The notes under the pieces are model-generated. The model was not told the DNA's origin. It was given only the letters and a program-made list of their open reading frames with translations, and searched no databases. Source: Phoronis australis (Eukaryota; Phoronida; Phoronidae). Taken from it: a stretch of 64,000 nt of DNA. A program made the translations under genes and the position numbers. The stretch is taken from NCBI GenBank assembly GCA_002633005.1, contig NMRA01000356.1:65693-129692 (forward strand), in the 5' to 3' direction. This document shows, piece after piece, positions 9,901 to 20,822 of this stretch (the stretch's first letter is position 1; every line of letters starts with the position of its first letter).

Positions 9901-12027
9901 TTACTTCAGACAAACAGATGGGAACTAAACAGATCTGCCACTTGTCTTTCTTCAGAACATGAATATGTTAACGAGTCTATAAGCAAATGATATGGCCATA
10001 ACAAACATTTGGAACATTACGGCTGTCAGAAAGTTGACCAAAACATTTGAAAACACAGCTTGGTTTCCTGGCAATACCTTCAAATTTTACCAAATCATGA
10101 ATCAACAAATACTATCTGTGCCAACATTTGCCCACAAGATCCTGAATGTGAGGCCCACAAGATCCTGAATGTGAGGCCCACAAGAACCTGAATGTGAGGC
10201 CCACAAGATCCTGAATGTGAGGCCCACAAGATCCTGAATGTGAGGCATTACCTGTAAAGTGGGTGTCATCATCCAGTCACAAGCTCTATGGAGAATGTTT
10301 GCAAATCCATTTCATTCACTGGACAAGAGAGAGGCAGCAGTAGGGGAGACGACTAACACAGAGCACACTACACAGTTACAGTGCCTCTACAACAGTTTGG
10401 CTTGATATTCTTGCCGGATATCAGCAGGGGAGACAACCAACACGGACAAGTAACCACAGTGCCTCCATACCTCTTCGTGAGTCTGGCTTGATATTCTTGC
10501 TGGATACCAGCAGGGGAGACAACCAACACAGACAAGTAACATAGACCACCCTACACAGTGCCTACATACCTCTTCGTGAGTCTGGCTTGTCATTCTTGCT
10601 GGCTATTACCAAGGGAGACAACCAACACAGACCACACTATACAGTTGCACAGTGCCTACATACCTCTACGTGAGTCTGGCTTGTCATTCTTGCTGGCTAT
10701 TAGCAGAGGAGACAACCAACATAGACCACACTATACAGTGCCTACATACCTCTACGTGAGTCTGGCTTGTCATTCTTGCTGGCTATTAGCAGGTAAGAGT
10801 TAAGTTCCTGTAGTTCCTCATGCAGATCCTGTAGTTTAATGTTTGCCTTCTTGACAGTACTGGCAATGTTCTGAAGCACCTTCTTGTCTGTAGCCACCTT
10901 ACGAAGGTTCTCAGCACCTAGTGGGTCAATACATGCCAACATTATTACACACGAATATAATTGCCAAGCTTGTCATTTTCCATTCTTCAAAATCTTCTTG
11001 CCTTGCTGTAATTAGGGAGAGCTCTAACAAACAATGTGTTATGTCCTCTTAACATTAACAACAAAGACAACAATGGAAGGCTGCACTTTGCTTAATCTTT
11101 GTTTTCATGAAAAAAATCACAAAATGAAATTTCACTTGTTTGCCATATTGTTCAAAATTACCAAGACTTGTATCTATGCTTCATGTGGGTGGATGTGTGA
11201 TTGTGGGTGGATGTGAGTGGGTGGGTGGGTGTGTGAGCGTGTGCAGCTGTGTGAACAGCCCAGGTTCACTAGATCACTTACACATGTATTACAAAAAGGC
11301 ATGTGTGATCAGTGAGAGGACTTATCCTGGTGTTCACCTATATAATGATGGAGCTCCTTGCACACATTATAGTTTTGTGACCCCCATTCAGGGTCATTGC
11401 ATGGCATGCTTCCAGCAAACTTGAGAACACAAACTGTGCGACATGACTGCTTAGGTTTGAAGCATGAGTTTTAGTTGAGTTTTAATTGGTGGGCATTGGA
11501 ATCATTTTCCAGGAACTTCCACAAAGTGTGTTGCAATTTCTGTAGGAATCCGACACACGCAACTGACCACTAGTGAAAACCAATCAATCCTGCAAGGTCA
11601 GAAGTTATTTAAGAAAATCTAGAAAAGGCAAGGGGCTTCAGCAGAAACAAATGTTAACAATTTCTTCCTCAACGTTAGTCATTTGAAGCAATGGCAAACA
11701 CTGGAGGGGGAATCAGGAGTGAACTAACAGCAAATCAAAAGAAAATTAATTTTAAAAATCCCTGCTTCAGGCTTGCTCTCAATTTCTTACTAGAAGACAG
11801 TTTGAGTAATGGTTCGAAATTTATTGTACAAATAATCAGGGGTTGTTTTTAAGATAATTGTTATGGAAACACTTTTTCTACAAACCTTCTTTGATCTTTA
11901 GCTCTTTGCGAATCTCCCGTTTGAAATACTCCCGTAGTTCCTCCAGCTTCTGCTGCAAGAGGGCGTCACTAGCGTCCATCTTAAGGTCGTACCTCTGGTT
12001 GAGCTCACTCAAGTAATCCTCCTCCAT
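825..12027 (-). CDS. PKN: Protein kinase N (PKN1/2-like), 5' part, partial gene
   Basis: PKN proteins are Rho/Rac-activated AGC serine/threonine kinases acting on the cytoskeleton and vesicle traffic. Nine exons in transcript order, 12027-11886, 10917-10750, 9011-8911, 4974-4785 (allelic copy 5624-5435), 3913-3765, 3348-3122, 2625-2459, 1655-1546 and 968-825, splice in one uninterrupted frame of 466 codons with GT-AG junctions. HR1a is around residues 20-95 ([13 protein letters not shown] then AENLRK), HR1b about 122-190 ([10 protein letters not shown] then VKQGAENM), HR1c about 205-280 ([13 protein letters not shown]), and a C2-like domain runs from about 313 ([45 protein letters not shown]) to the last visible exon. 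The start is the ATG at 12027 in a strong GACCATGG context, which gives the short N-terminus usual in this family. The kinase domain should lie left of position 1. Family assignment is certain from these motifs. Invertebrates often have a single PKN, so I do not choose between PKN1 and PKN2, although the HR1a core looks most like PKN2. Confidence 0.95.
1017..1222. repeat. 29-bp minisatellite
   Basis: About seven units of CAGACAGTAGCACTACAGTA plus a variable tail, in the PKN intron between exons 8 and 9. Confidence 0.93.
1546..1655 (-). CDS. PKN: PKN exon 8 (C2-like domain)
   Basis: Encodes [16 protein letters not shown] and [12 protein letters not shown], the central C2 strands. Acceptor TTTGCAG, donor GTGAGT. 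It is short and was recovered by translating the minus strand between its flanking C2 exons; both phases match. Confidence 0.92.
2030..2210. repeat. Minisatellite of about 45 bp
   Basis: Four to five units containing CCCCTGTACACACACTTGAA, with CACTGCACTCAATCTGCATT in most. It lies in the PKN intron between exons 7 and 8. Confidence 0.85.
2459..2625 (-). CDS. PKN: PKN exon 7 (C2-like domain)
   Basis: The split Arg is followed by [20 protein letters not shown] and a Ser/Lys-rich loop ending in GEDLT. A strong GTGAGT donor interrupts the Asn codon. Confidence 0.93.
3122..3348 (-). CDS. PKN: PKN exon 6 (end of HR1c, linker, start of C2)
   Basis: Encodes the last HR1c helix ([20 protein letters not shown]), a Ser/Pro linker with [12 protein letters not shown], and [11 protein letters not shown], the conserved entry into the PKN C2-like domain. 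Confidence 0.94.
3765..3913 (-). CDS. PKN: PKN exon 5 (HR1c)
   Basis: Encodes [20 protein letters not shown] and then [14 protein letters not shown], the HR1c repeat. Phase 1 in, phase 0 out. Acceptor TTACAG, donor GTACAC. Confidence 0.94.
3955..4140. repeat. Tandem repeat of about 60 bp
   Basis: Three to four diverged units of the type AGTAGGACATGTCATTCTG, in the PKN intron just upstream of exon 5. Confidence 0.88.
4785..4974 (-). CDS. PKN: PKN exon 4 (HR1b), left allelic copy
   Basis: Encodes [15 protein letters not shown] and the rest of HR1b ([12 protein letters not shown]), phase 0 to phase 1. An identical exon lies at 5435-5624 across the single N at 5352. Only one belongs in the transcript; using both would duplicate HR1b and break the frame. 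Its acceptor is embedded in a short tandem repeat. Confidence 0.9.
4963..5097. repeat. Minisatellite at the PKN exon 4 acceptor
   Basis: Units of about 35 bp carry the splice acceptor plus the first dozen bases of exon 4 (minus strand TTTCCTAACAG then GTAAAACAAGG). The real boundary is the unit nearest the exon. The other allele has one fewer unit (5613-5710). Confidence 0.85.
5353..5964. other. Allelic duplicate pair at N 5352, right copy
   Basis: It begins directly after the N with ACGTGACTTAAAAAGGG, found also near 4703, and runs into unique sequence (GGTCCCACA) after AACAAGTTAATAA. Confidence 0.88.
5435..5624 (-). CDS. PKN: PKN exon 4, right allelic copy (assembly duplicate)
   Basis: Same 190-bp exon as 4785-4974, inside the duplicated block 5353-5964. 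The block begins directly after the single N, which marks a contig join between alleles and not a genuine second exon. Confidence 0.88.
5996..6052. repeat. Tandem unit split by the hAT-like insertion, left part
   Basis: A roughly 57-bp unit (ATGTATCCTATGTACTATGA to ACTATATGGT) recurs at 8809-8865 on the far side of the transposon, so the element inserted between two adjacent units. Confidence 0.8.
6058..8808. mobile_element. hAT-like DNA transposon, 2.75 kb, probably non-autonomous
   Basis: Terminal inverted repeats begin CAGGGCTCGAC at 6058 and end GTCGAGCCCTG at 8808. Both ends carry subterminal copies of AGGTCGCATTT in both orientations. It is flanked by the 5-bp duplication ATGTA (6053-6057 and 8809-8813). 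CAGGG termini are common in hAT elements, most of which make 8-bp duplications, although groups with 5-bp duplications are known. The three longest internal frames (75-112 aa) resemble no transposase I recognise. It lies in the PKN intron between exons 3 and 4 and interrupts a roughly 57-bp tandem repeat. Confidence 0.8.
7789..8011. mobile_element. Small MITE nested in the hAT-like element
   Basis: Inverted ends GCGCACCCAG are followed on both sides by ATTGGGGG and GCTCGAATT. It is about 223 bp with no coding frame. No clear target duplication could be fixed. Confidence 0.5.
8809..8865. repeat. Tandem unit split by the hAT-like insertion, right part
   Basis: Diverged second copy of the 5996-6052 unit, beginning with the ATGTA target duplication. 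Confidence 0.8.
8911..9011 (-). CDS. PKN: PKN exon 3 (linker, start of HR1b)
   Basis: Acceptor TTTTTGCAG, donor GTAAGA. It encodes a Ser/Pro/Glu-rich linker followed by [15 protein letters not shown], the first turns of HR1b, and ends in phase 0. Confidence 0.93.
10137..10248. repeat. 23-bp minisatellite
   Basis: Five units of TCCTGAATGTGAGGCCCACA plus AGA, in the PKN intron between exons 2 and 3. Confidence 0.93.
10320..10795. repeat. Minisatellite growing out of PKN exon 2 (unit 85-97 bp)
   Basis: Five units; the rightmost includes the last roughly 43 bases of exon 2 with its donor. Four of them keep the same exon-like segment (GTGAGTCTGGCTTG on the plus strand) and three keep a GTATG-type donor. 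Units are separated by a GGGGAGACAACCAACA spacer. Confidence 0.88.
10750..10917 (-). CDS. PKN: PKN exon 2 (HR1a second half)
   Basis: Starts in phase 1 and encodes [16 protein letters not shown], the second HR1a helix, then a linker ending in [10 protein letters not shown]. The donor is GTATGT. The last roughly 43 bases of the exon, with the donor, are the first unit of a tandem repeat that continues through the intron to about 10320. Confidence 0.93.
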
Positions 12028-12033
12028 GGTCGA
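11886..12033 (-). CDS. PKN: PKN exon 1 (start codon, HR1a first half)
   Basis: A TTACAG acceptor lies at its upstream edge, so a non-coding 5' exon is likely further right. ATG at 12027-12025 is in a strong Kozak context. The exon ends with the helix [13 protein letters not shown] in phase 1. The frame is also open upstream through the acceptor (Ser-Thr before Met), so translation could begin earlier. Confidence 0.9.
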
Positions 12034-12240
12034 CTGTAACGACACCACGTGGCATGCAGTGTAACTACATTCCATTACACAACATTGTGAGCAAATTTCA
12101 AGAGTACGAAAGGGATCAAGACAAATAATACCAGAGTTTAAAGCAGCATTAAAAACCATGCTTTCATGAAAATCTTGTCTTGATTTAGGCCACTTACCAT
12201 TATAAAAATTGGTATTTCATTTTGACCCAAGCTCAGCCTA
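12034..12240. other. Upstream flank of PKN exon 1
   Basis: No coding frame or recognisable core promoter element is seen. The acceptor at 12034-12035 means transcription starts further right, but I could not place a 5' exon. Confidence 0.4.
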
Positions 12241-12241
12241 C

Positions 12242-12421
12242 AATTGACCTATCGCCAGGACTTCGAGTGACAGCTTAACTGACCAATCAAAATGCAGCAT
12301 TCTTGACACACCTTCGTTTCCAAGTCGCCATTTTACCCGACAAACAACACCTTGGCGGGTAACATTCATTGTTTGTTTGTCGACATTTTGCAAGTGGGCA
12401 GAGCTTAAGATAGGTCCATTG
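12242..12421 (+). mobile_element. 180-bp MITE, copy 1
   Basis: Short inverted ends AATTGACCTATCG and CGATAGGTC-type, with no coding capacity. A second copy lies in opposite orientation at 23174-23354, matching along the whole length (for example CAGCTTAACTGACCA and TTTTACCCGACAAACAACAC). Confidence 0.8.
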
Positions 12422-12611
12422 ATGTCAGGAGCTCAGCAAGATATGGGAGTAAGTAATTTCTTCAGATCAAGCTCTCCTAAATTCCCAGGTAACGGCAAAA
12501 CTGAGTCAGGAACAGGTGAAGACCAATGTTTTTACGATTAAATGGCCAAACTCCAAACTTAATTTGACACAAACCTTGTGCCACATCAGACTTTAAAAAT
12601 TTCTGTCAGAT

Positions 12612-12802
12612 AACACCAAAGGATAGTACACCTGAACACGAAAGGATAGTACACCTGAACACCAAAGGATAGTACACCTGAACACCAAAGGATAGTACAC
12701 CTGAACACTAAAGATAGTACACCTGAACACCAAAGGTTGTAAACTTGAACACCTAAGGATAGTACACCAGAACACCAAAGGATAGTACACCTGAACACCA
12801 AA
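12612..12802. repeat. 23-bp minisatellite
   Basis: About eight units of AGGATAGTACACCTGAACAC plus CAA. Overlapping cysteine-rich frames here are repeat artefacts. Confidence 0.94.
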
Positions 12803-13688
12803 GGTTACAATAAAGTCGCGCGATTTTCGGACGGCCAGCCATTTTCGACCAAGAATAAATATTTCCGAAATGAGTTTTTCATAGTCCACGAAATTCGTAC
12901 AAGGTCCAAAAACTATTTTTCAATGATACTCGAATTTCGAATGTCATAACCGTCACATTTTTTTCCGTGACTTTCGGACAAGGAAACTTTAAGAAAAGCT
13001 AATTTGGAATCGACGCAACTCCCATGTCACTAAAGCGTTCAACGGGTGATTACTACTCTATACGGCTTGAATCCGAGTATCGGTTAACAGGCTTTATAAT
13101 TTTTACCTTGTCTTGACGATGTCACGACCGATTGTCTTGCGTTTAGCTTGTGTTTGGCGCTTTAGCTACGAAAAGAATCACCGAGTCCCGTATGATGAAA
13201 ATTTCTGATGAAAATACAAATGGGAAATACACCCAAGGCTGCAGTTTTTCGTTGTAGCGTAACATGTGCTCTGGTTTAATTAGGCAGTGCTGTTCGACTT
13301 TCGACTGTGACATTGAACTTGCACGCATGACATCAACTTGCGTGTTTACGAAACGTTTTTATTTTTAAAATGTCCTGGCCTTTGCAAATGCCCTTGTCAG
13401 TGGCTAAAATCTCCCGACGACATGTCCGGATTTTATCCTTGATGCGATGAGAAATATTTTTTGTTTAGGCCCCCATACACAGTAGGCTACAGCCAAGTCT
13501 GTCCATAGGATATCGCGCGTTCAAAGTAGTGTAGATAGTGAACAGCAGCAAGCAAATGAGACGGAGCCAAAGTAAAGCTGGTTACAAATCAAACATAGTG
13601 CAAGGCCCAGCACTCAGAAAGGCCCGCGGCACACATGCAATTGTTACTGAGACATTGCACCCGTCCTATGATGTGTAAGTGCCGGTGT

Positions 13689-15390
13689 GCTATAACACAT
13701 ATCAAAAACTAATGTACATCCACGTAACCACGTTTCATTACCCTTACAAATTGTCTGTTGCTCTCTGATAAGCATCGCAGATGTAAGAATCTCGCTAAAG
13801 AAGATAGTGTGATCGTGTGCTTCGCTTGCAATGTCTCACCATACGTCTCGAAGTCTTCAGTCTAGCGTGCTCGTGAGATTCTCACCCTTGCGCACCTAGA
13901 CGCAGACTAGTGTAGAGTTCAGTAGCTGTCTTGGGAAATACAAAAATCTAGCTAAAATCACGCTTTAAATTAAAATACACAATACATCACGTAATTTCAT
14001 GAACTCATGCTTTTTAGCGAAGTCCTAGCCTTACGAGCTTTACCCCTATGTAAACCTAAAAAAGATTGAACTTGCGGCAAACTAATTTTGCTTGCTCATC
14101 CACTGGTCTGTCTACTTGTGATCTTGTTAATTCACACCCTGTACCGTCTGAGGTACAACACAATGCACTCCATTGCGTAGAGATTAACATGAATCCCAAC
14201 ACGGACACCAGGACCCTGTGGCACTCTGGGCAACTAAGAAAATCCTCTACCAATCATTTCGACAAATGACAAGTCATTTGAATCAGATTTGGTAGTCGTT
14301 GCTTCTAGTGGTCCTAGGGGTAGGCTAACAAGAATACAGGACCTGGAGTCCGATGTAACAGGCCTGGAGCCCGATAGGTGTTTCCGACCCACAGTTCCAT
14401 ATCTACTTTCCACAGGACCTTGTCTTCTTGTCCATGTCACCGCCTTCAGTTGATAGTTTTGAGACAAAAAAGAAACGTGATCTAAACTACAGACCATGCT
14501 TTTTGTATTACTTAAGATAGTTTTAGAGGCATTTCAGCTGTAAGTGTGTTTAATTGTGTTTGATTCAAAAGAGATTGACTGTTACATTGCTTATTATTAT
14601 TGTTCTATTTTTCCTTGAGGTGATGCCTTACTTGCAGCAAGGGTAAATAATTTTGGGAAGTATTACCAGCGATTTCCTTACATGAGTTCGGGAAACCAAT
14701 CGTCTTATGTAAAAATACACCAGGGCCTATACTCAGCAATACCGAATACACAAACACAGTATAAATACTGTAGCTCACCCTAATTATATCCTAGTGGGAA
14801 TAGCATTATTTTTAGATTTCAAGCATGCATTTTTATTCCCAGATATGCATCCCAAGTATATTTTAGGGNTTTTAGATTTCAAGCATGCATTTTTATTCTC
14901 AGGTATGCATCCCAGGTATATTTTAGGGAAAATTTAAGATACGCAAATTGGCCATATATTCTGCTGGACTTATATACGGAAATCTACGGTGGATCTTCTT
15001 AAACCTGTAAACCATGACAATTTCATTGAGACAGTTTTGTTCTACTAACATGTTCAACTAACATTCCGTTCATGCAAGTCGGTCAGTACGTTCGCATTTA
15101 AGGCGTTATTGCAACAGGTAAGTGTTGTTTTGATTTTTGTTTGATGTTTCCATATTTTATTTTGTTATGTATTCCTGTCTTCAGATAGTCACTGTTATTC
15201 TTCAACAACATTTCTGTACTTATAATGAGACTTCAGTAAACTCGCGATTGTTCATACTTTAAATGTTAGCAGAAGTGTGTAGTGTCCATCAGCAGAGACC
15301 TGTGGAAAGAACCATTTTCCGTAACTGTAGCAAATATATGACGCAATGAAATGAAAACGGTCGACATAGATGAATTGTAATTGGTTAAAT
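13689..15390. other. Allelic duplicate pair at N 15391, left copy
   Basis: Repeated at 15392-17030 with a few percent divergence and several small indels. It also contains the small join at 14869. No gene is recognised in either copy. Confidence 0.85.
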
Positions 15391-15391
15391 N

Positions 15392-17030
15392 GCTATAACA
15401 CATATCAAAAACTAATGTACATCCACGTAACCACGTTTCACTACTCTTACAAATTGTCTGTTGCTCTATGATAAGCATCGCAGATGCAAGAATCTCGCTA
15501 AAGAATATAGTGTGATCGTGTGCTTTGTTTGCAATGCCTCACCATACGTCTTGACGTCTTCAGTCTAGCGTGTTCGTGAGATTCTCACCCTTGCGCCCCT
15601 GGTCGCAGACTAGGGTAGAGTTCAGTAGCTGTCTTGGGAAATACAAAAATCTAGCCAAAATCACGCTTTCAATTGAAAAACACAATACATCACGTCTTTT
15701 CATGAATTCTTGCTTTTTAGCGAAGTTCTAGCGTTACGAGCTTTACCCCAGATGTAAACCTAAAAAAGATTTAACTTGCGGCGACCCAATTTTGCTTGCT
15801 CATCCACTGGTCTGTGTGCTTGTGGTCTTGTTAATTCACACCCTGTACCGTCTGAGGTACAACACCCGGAACTCCATGGTGTCCCGACATTAAGATGAAT
15901 CCCGACAAGGACACCGGGACCCAGTGGCACTCTCTGTCTGCAGCGACTAAGAAAATCCTCCACCAATCATTTCGAAAAATGACAAGTCAGTTGAATCAGA
16001 TTTGGTAGTCGTTGCTTCTTGTGGTCCTAGGGGTAGGCTAACAAGAATACAGGACCTGGAGTCCGATGTAACGGCCTTGGAACCTGATAGATGTTTCCGA
16101 CCCGGAGTTCCATATCTACTTTCCACAGGACCATGTCTTCTTGTCCATGTTACGGTTACCGCCTTCAGTTGATAGTTTTGAGACAAAAAAGAAACGTGAT
16201 CTTACAGACCATGTTTTTTGTATTACTTAATATAGTTTTAGAGGCATTTCAGCTGTAAGTGTGTTTAATAGTGTTGACTGTTACATTGCTAATTATTATT
16301 GTTCTATTTTTACCCGAGGTGATGCCTTACTTGCAGCAAGGGTAAATAATTTTGGGAAGTATTACCAGCGATTTCCGTATATAAGTTGGGGAAACAAAAC
16401 GTCTTATGTAAAAATACACCAGGGCCTATACTCAGCAATGCCGAATACACGAACACAGTATAAATACTGTAGCTCACCCTAATTATATCCTAGTGGGAAT
16501 AGCATTATTTTTAGATTTCAAGCATGCATTTTTATTCTCAGATATGCATCCTAGGTATATTTTAGGAAAAAATTTAAGATACGCAAATTGGCCATATTTT
16601 CTTCTGGATTTATATACGGAAATTTACGGTGGATCTTCTTAAACCTGTAAACCATGAAAATTTCATTGAGACAGTTTTGTTCTACTAACATGTTCAACTA
16701 ACATTCCGTTCATGCAAGTCGGTCAGTACGTTCGCATTTAAGGCGTTATTGCAACAGGTAAGTGTTGTTTTGATTTTTGTTTGGTGCTTCCATATTTTAT
16801 TTTGTTATGTATTCCTGTCTTCAGATAGTCACTGTTATTCTTCAACAACATTTCTGTACTTATAATGAGACTTCAGTAAACTCGCGACTGTTCATACTTT
16901 AAATGTTAGCAGAAGTGTGTAGTGTCCATCAGCAGAGACCTGTGGGAAGAACTATTTTCCGTAACTGTAGCAAATATATGACGCAATGAAATGAAAACGG
17001 TCGACATAGATGAATTGTAATTGGTTAAAT
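15392..17030. other. Allelic duplicate pair at N 15391, right copy
   Basis: It starts directly after the N at GCTATAACACATATC, as at 13689, and ends at GGTTAAAT before unique sequence. The 52-65-bp repeat at 14808-14928 is single here (16509-16567), which supports an artefact at 14869. Confidence 0.85.
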
Positions 17031-18040
17031 GTATATTAAGAAAGAAAATTAAGTATATAAATAGTAGACCGGTTCTTGAATTGCCTGGTTTACGTCCTTC
17101 ATGAGTTCACCTGTCCCAAATTGAGTGCTTTCGTTTTTCTTTTCAGGTCGTCACTAGTCGATTCTTCTAACAGTCGTGATCTGCCCAGTAGCCTATTGTA
17201 TCAACGTGCGCAACAACGGTCTTGGCAGGGGGTTGCACCAAGCAGACTCCCTTAGAATTAGTGGCACAAAATCGACATTGGTGTGCAGCAGGAGGCCGAG
17301 GGGGGGAGGGGTGGCGGCGTAAATTAGTAGTGACTGAGGGAGACTGAGCTGCGCGAAATTGGTGATGACCGTGGACGGCGCTAAACTGGTGACGACCAGA
17401 AGAAACGGCCCTGTTATCTTCCTCGCAGATTATCAGAAAATGCTAACGATTATCAGTTTCATTTCATCCACAAACAGATTTCACAAGTCAGAGTTTTCAC
17501 TGTGGTTGAAAACGTAAGCGAACCCAGATGTGTTAGGTCACCTCAGTTGCATGAAGACGCGCCAGTGTATCACTGAGTTAATATCGGGCGTTTCAAAGGC
17601 TGTGGATGAGAAAGGTTTTAATTGTAAAAAAACGGTTGGGTGAATTTGATGTTGGTAGCATTTGAAATTGCATTTGCTTTCTAGTCAACGCCCTTATATA
17701 TACAATATGTTAGTTAATCGTGTCTTCAGCCGCGCAGCACTGTACTAGTCGACGCATTCCCATCGTTTGCAGTAGGCCTAAACATGTAGAACGACAGCGC
17801 TTCTTCAACAATTCAGACGACTACCAGGACGACAAATGGGGATCACGAGTAGATGAGAAACTACTCGTTTTATTATCATGATTGTCTTTTTAATCTGTTT
17901 TGGGTAATTGTTCAATCAAAGTTTTTATGTTGAAACTGAGCTTTCAGATAATATGGAAATAAACGTGTCAGAGTTAACTTGCGTTTCGGTTTGTAACCAG
18001 CAGACAATGCATGGATACGTTTAACAAACATAAATATATG
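17031..18040. other. No gene seen
   Basis: Probably the interior of the large TIR element. No coding frame longer than chance and no repeat apart from a G-rich stretch near 17300. Confidence 0.5.
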
Positions 18041-18094
18041 CTATGTTCTTGTCATTGTTCGTCACTTTCTTCACTGAACTCGTTCCCACATCCA

Positions 18095-18570
18095 TTACTG
18101 TTACGTTTAATGCAAAATTCGTTAAAATTGAGAAAGCGCATGTTTTGATGGTCGGGAACCCTCTTTGTGCGCCGAATACGCAAGTCCAGCTTTTTATTGG
18201 GAAACCATGCGTTGACAGCGCAAACTCGACATTTTTTATTGAGAAAACGCATTTTTACAAAAGAGAATCGGTTATCTGTAACGTTTCATGTGCGTCAACA
18301 ACGCAAACCAGACCCACTCATTGAAAAGCCCATATTTGTCACCAGGAAGACTCTTCACAACGCAGCCCGATATTTCAAGTGAGATAGCGCAGTTTTGAAA
18401 AGATTCCGTCACTTGCCGAGAACAGTTTTTGAGCATCGGCAATGCAAACCGAATATTTCATATTGAGAAAGCACATCTTTGAAAAGAAGAACCAACACTA
18501 GTTGGGAACGGTCTTTGTGCGTCGACGGCGCACATTTCTTATTGGGAAAGCCAGATTTTCAAAAATTAAT
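18095..18570. repeat. Degenerate tandem array of about 80-110 bp
   Basis: Five to six diverged units share ATTGAGAAAGCGCAT and a TGTGCGTC-(A/G)-CGCA block. It lies close to the right terminus of the large TIR element and may be its subterminal region. Confidence 0.6.
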
Positions 18571-18834
18571 GGCTCAGACCATTTGAGTCTCATTTACCTG
18601 CAATTATACTGCTATCAAATGACCGAGCCAGCAACGTTGATACTACGACCGCTCATCGAAATAATGTACACCCACGAAATTCGGACATTAGCGGAAACCC
18701 AAATTTGGAGGTCCGCCAAATTCGGACACCACAGAAATGATGTTTCGCGAGATTCATCCAAGAATGAATTTTTTCTATTGGAATTAATTTTCAGTGTCCG
18801 AAAATCACGCAACTTTACCGTAGGTTGGAGTCCT

Positions 18835-18993
18835 AGTGGGCCACACTGCTAGGCCCTTAGGACAGGTCTCTAGCTCCTCAGCTCGGTTTTAACACTCAAA
18901 AATGGCTCCAGGTGACCAGTATAATGGGCCCACATGCGTGGCCTGCGCACGCCTGATACAACGTATACCAGACCGTCTGCAATTATTTTTTAT
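18835..18993 (+). mobile_element. SINE copy, 5'-truncated
   Basis: Shares the body AGCTCCTCAGCTCGGTTTTA, GGGCCCACATGCGTGGCC and CAGACCGTCTGCAATTATTT with copies at 25344, 32434 and 44971. It begins where the tRNA-like head of the full copy at 60951 ends. Confidence 0.8.
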
Positions 18994-20707
18994 ATGGATT
19001 TTAAATAGGTTATTGGCAACCCCACTAAACAGTTATGTACATCAGATACAGGACATTGTACACAAACCACCCTTTCCCCATAACCCTATTCATATATCAC
19101 AATCCACCCATTCACAAAACCCTATTCTGATCACAAGCCACCCTTTCACATAATCACAATCTGATTGCCAGCTGTAGTTTTATTATCTGACTATATTGCG
19201 ACCATTGTAAAACCATGAGGATACAAAAGACCAGTTGAACTATAACATTAATAGAACCAAGGCAAACCAAAGCTTTCAAGCTCAATTTAGTGTTCAAGGT
19301 TTAGTCATAAAATCGATTACTTCAAAAATTAACTTCTTGATCTTTCAATGTGGAATGGAACAATTTGAGGCAAACTGAATAACTCTTCACATGTTTACAT
19401 GATATGATAGGTTATTGTCGTTTTGTCACTCAACAAAAATAAATCTCAAGATTTTTTTAGATTATCATCACCATAGTTTGTAGGAGACTGCTGACAATTT
19501 GACTGCAAGAAGCAAAGAAGTCTGCTTTAATGAAATTACGTTTTTGCAAAATAGCTTAAGACTTACCATAGTTGCATAATTATTAATAGTGAAAGCATCC
19601 ATGGTATACCATCATGACCTAGTTCATGCAGGCAATGTTTACCAACAGATTACCATCATGAGACTAGGTGCAGATGTTTGCAGTAGCATCGACAAATTAG
19701 ATGAAATGAAGTTCTTTTGCAATAATTGTCGATGCCTCGTGTTTTAGCTTCAAGTCAGATATGGCGCCATCTTTAAAACGTTTTAGGGCAAAGAGACTTA
19801 CCAGGTTGATTAATGGCACACTTCCTCCTCCAGCATCACTGCAAACATGGTTTATTCTAGTCTGAAGTTGGTGTTTTAGTGAGCTGTGACTACCATATAT
19901 ATGTGATTTACATTATCACCTACTAGTATGGCAAAGGGTAAAAGAGTTGACCACCAATGACCTATTCACAAATTGGCTAAAACACTAGCATTTTAACTTG
20001 CAATTTCACCAGTATAGTTACCAAGACTCACATTTGCTAGTACAGCGCTAGCAGTTTGAGTTACCCCAAAACTGAAAATTCATTTTTATAGTAGTAATTA
20101 TCTGTCCCAAATTCTACAGACTGCACCAATTGGAAGAATTTTTATTGCACACATTTCACTCTCACCAGCATGCATAGTTATGACCAGGTAACAATTTATA
20201 AACCTAAATTCGCAGCCCTAGAAGAAATTTGTTCTGTTACCATAGCAATTGTGGCCCAATGGTTCTCTACCAAATAACACTCCTCTGCCCAGTAAAACTA
20301 AAAAACACCAAAGCCCAATAATTTAGTTGCTGAAAAATTCATGGCAACTTGAGACAATACCAAAGTGATAAAACCCCTCCTCAAGACAACAGTTTTGCCT
20401 CCCTCCATTGCTATTTCTTTTGTTTATCATTTACCAACCCAACATGATACCTCAAAGAAACCAAGAACTCATCTGAGACATATGATACCCGAAAAGCAAT
20501 ACACCCACCCACCCGAGATAATACCTGAGGGCAAAATGCCTATCCAAGACGATAGCTAAGAATGAAATACCAACTAGAGACGACATCTGTGAGGGAAAAT
20601 ACCAACCCACGTTTGTGGCACATCTTTAAGTTTTCCAATAGGAAAAGCCCCTCAAAATGATTGCTGTTTTAACCTGTAGAAATGATCGCCACAGACTTGT
20701 CAATATT

Positions 20708-20822
20708 TTCTAATCATGGCAATGACCTTAAGGTCAAACTGAGTCATGACCCCTGGACATAAAACACATTTATAACAGAAGCCTGGTGATGCACAACCCA
20801 ATACATTATGCAAAGTGCATCA
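20708..20822 (+). repeat. Diverged direct repeat, copy 1
   Basis: About 110 bp (TTCTAATCATGGCA, TGACCCCTGGACA, AAAACACATTTA) recurs at 21383-21492, about 675 bp downstream. Confidence 0.7.

Larger units (their letters stand above)
12806..18822. mobile_element. Probable large TIR transposon, about 6 kb in the assembly
   Basis: 27-bp termini at 12806-12832 and 18796-18822 are inverted repeats with four mismatches (core AAAGT-GCG-GATTTTCGGAC), flanked by GGT on both sides as a possible 3-bp duplication. About 1.7 kb inside is duplicated by the allelic joins, so the true length is nearer 4.3 kb. A degenerate tandem array lies near the right end. No transposase is recognised. The 3-bp duplication is weak evidence, because the left flank is itself a minisatellite. 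Confidence 0.45.

Noticed and set aside
12586-12889. Cysteine-rich repeat proteins on the minus strand
   Set aside because: The frames are translations of the 23-bp minisatellite and have no start, splice or family support.
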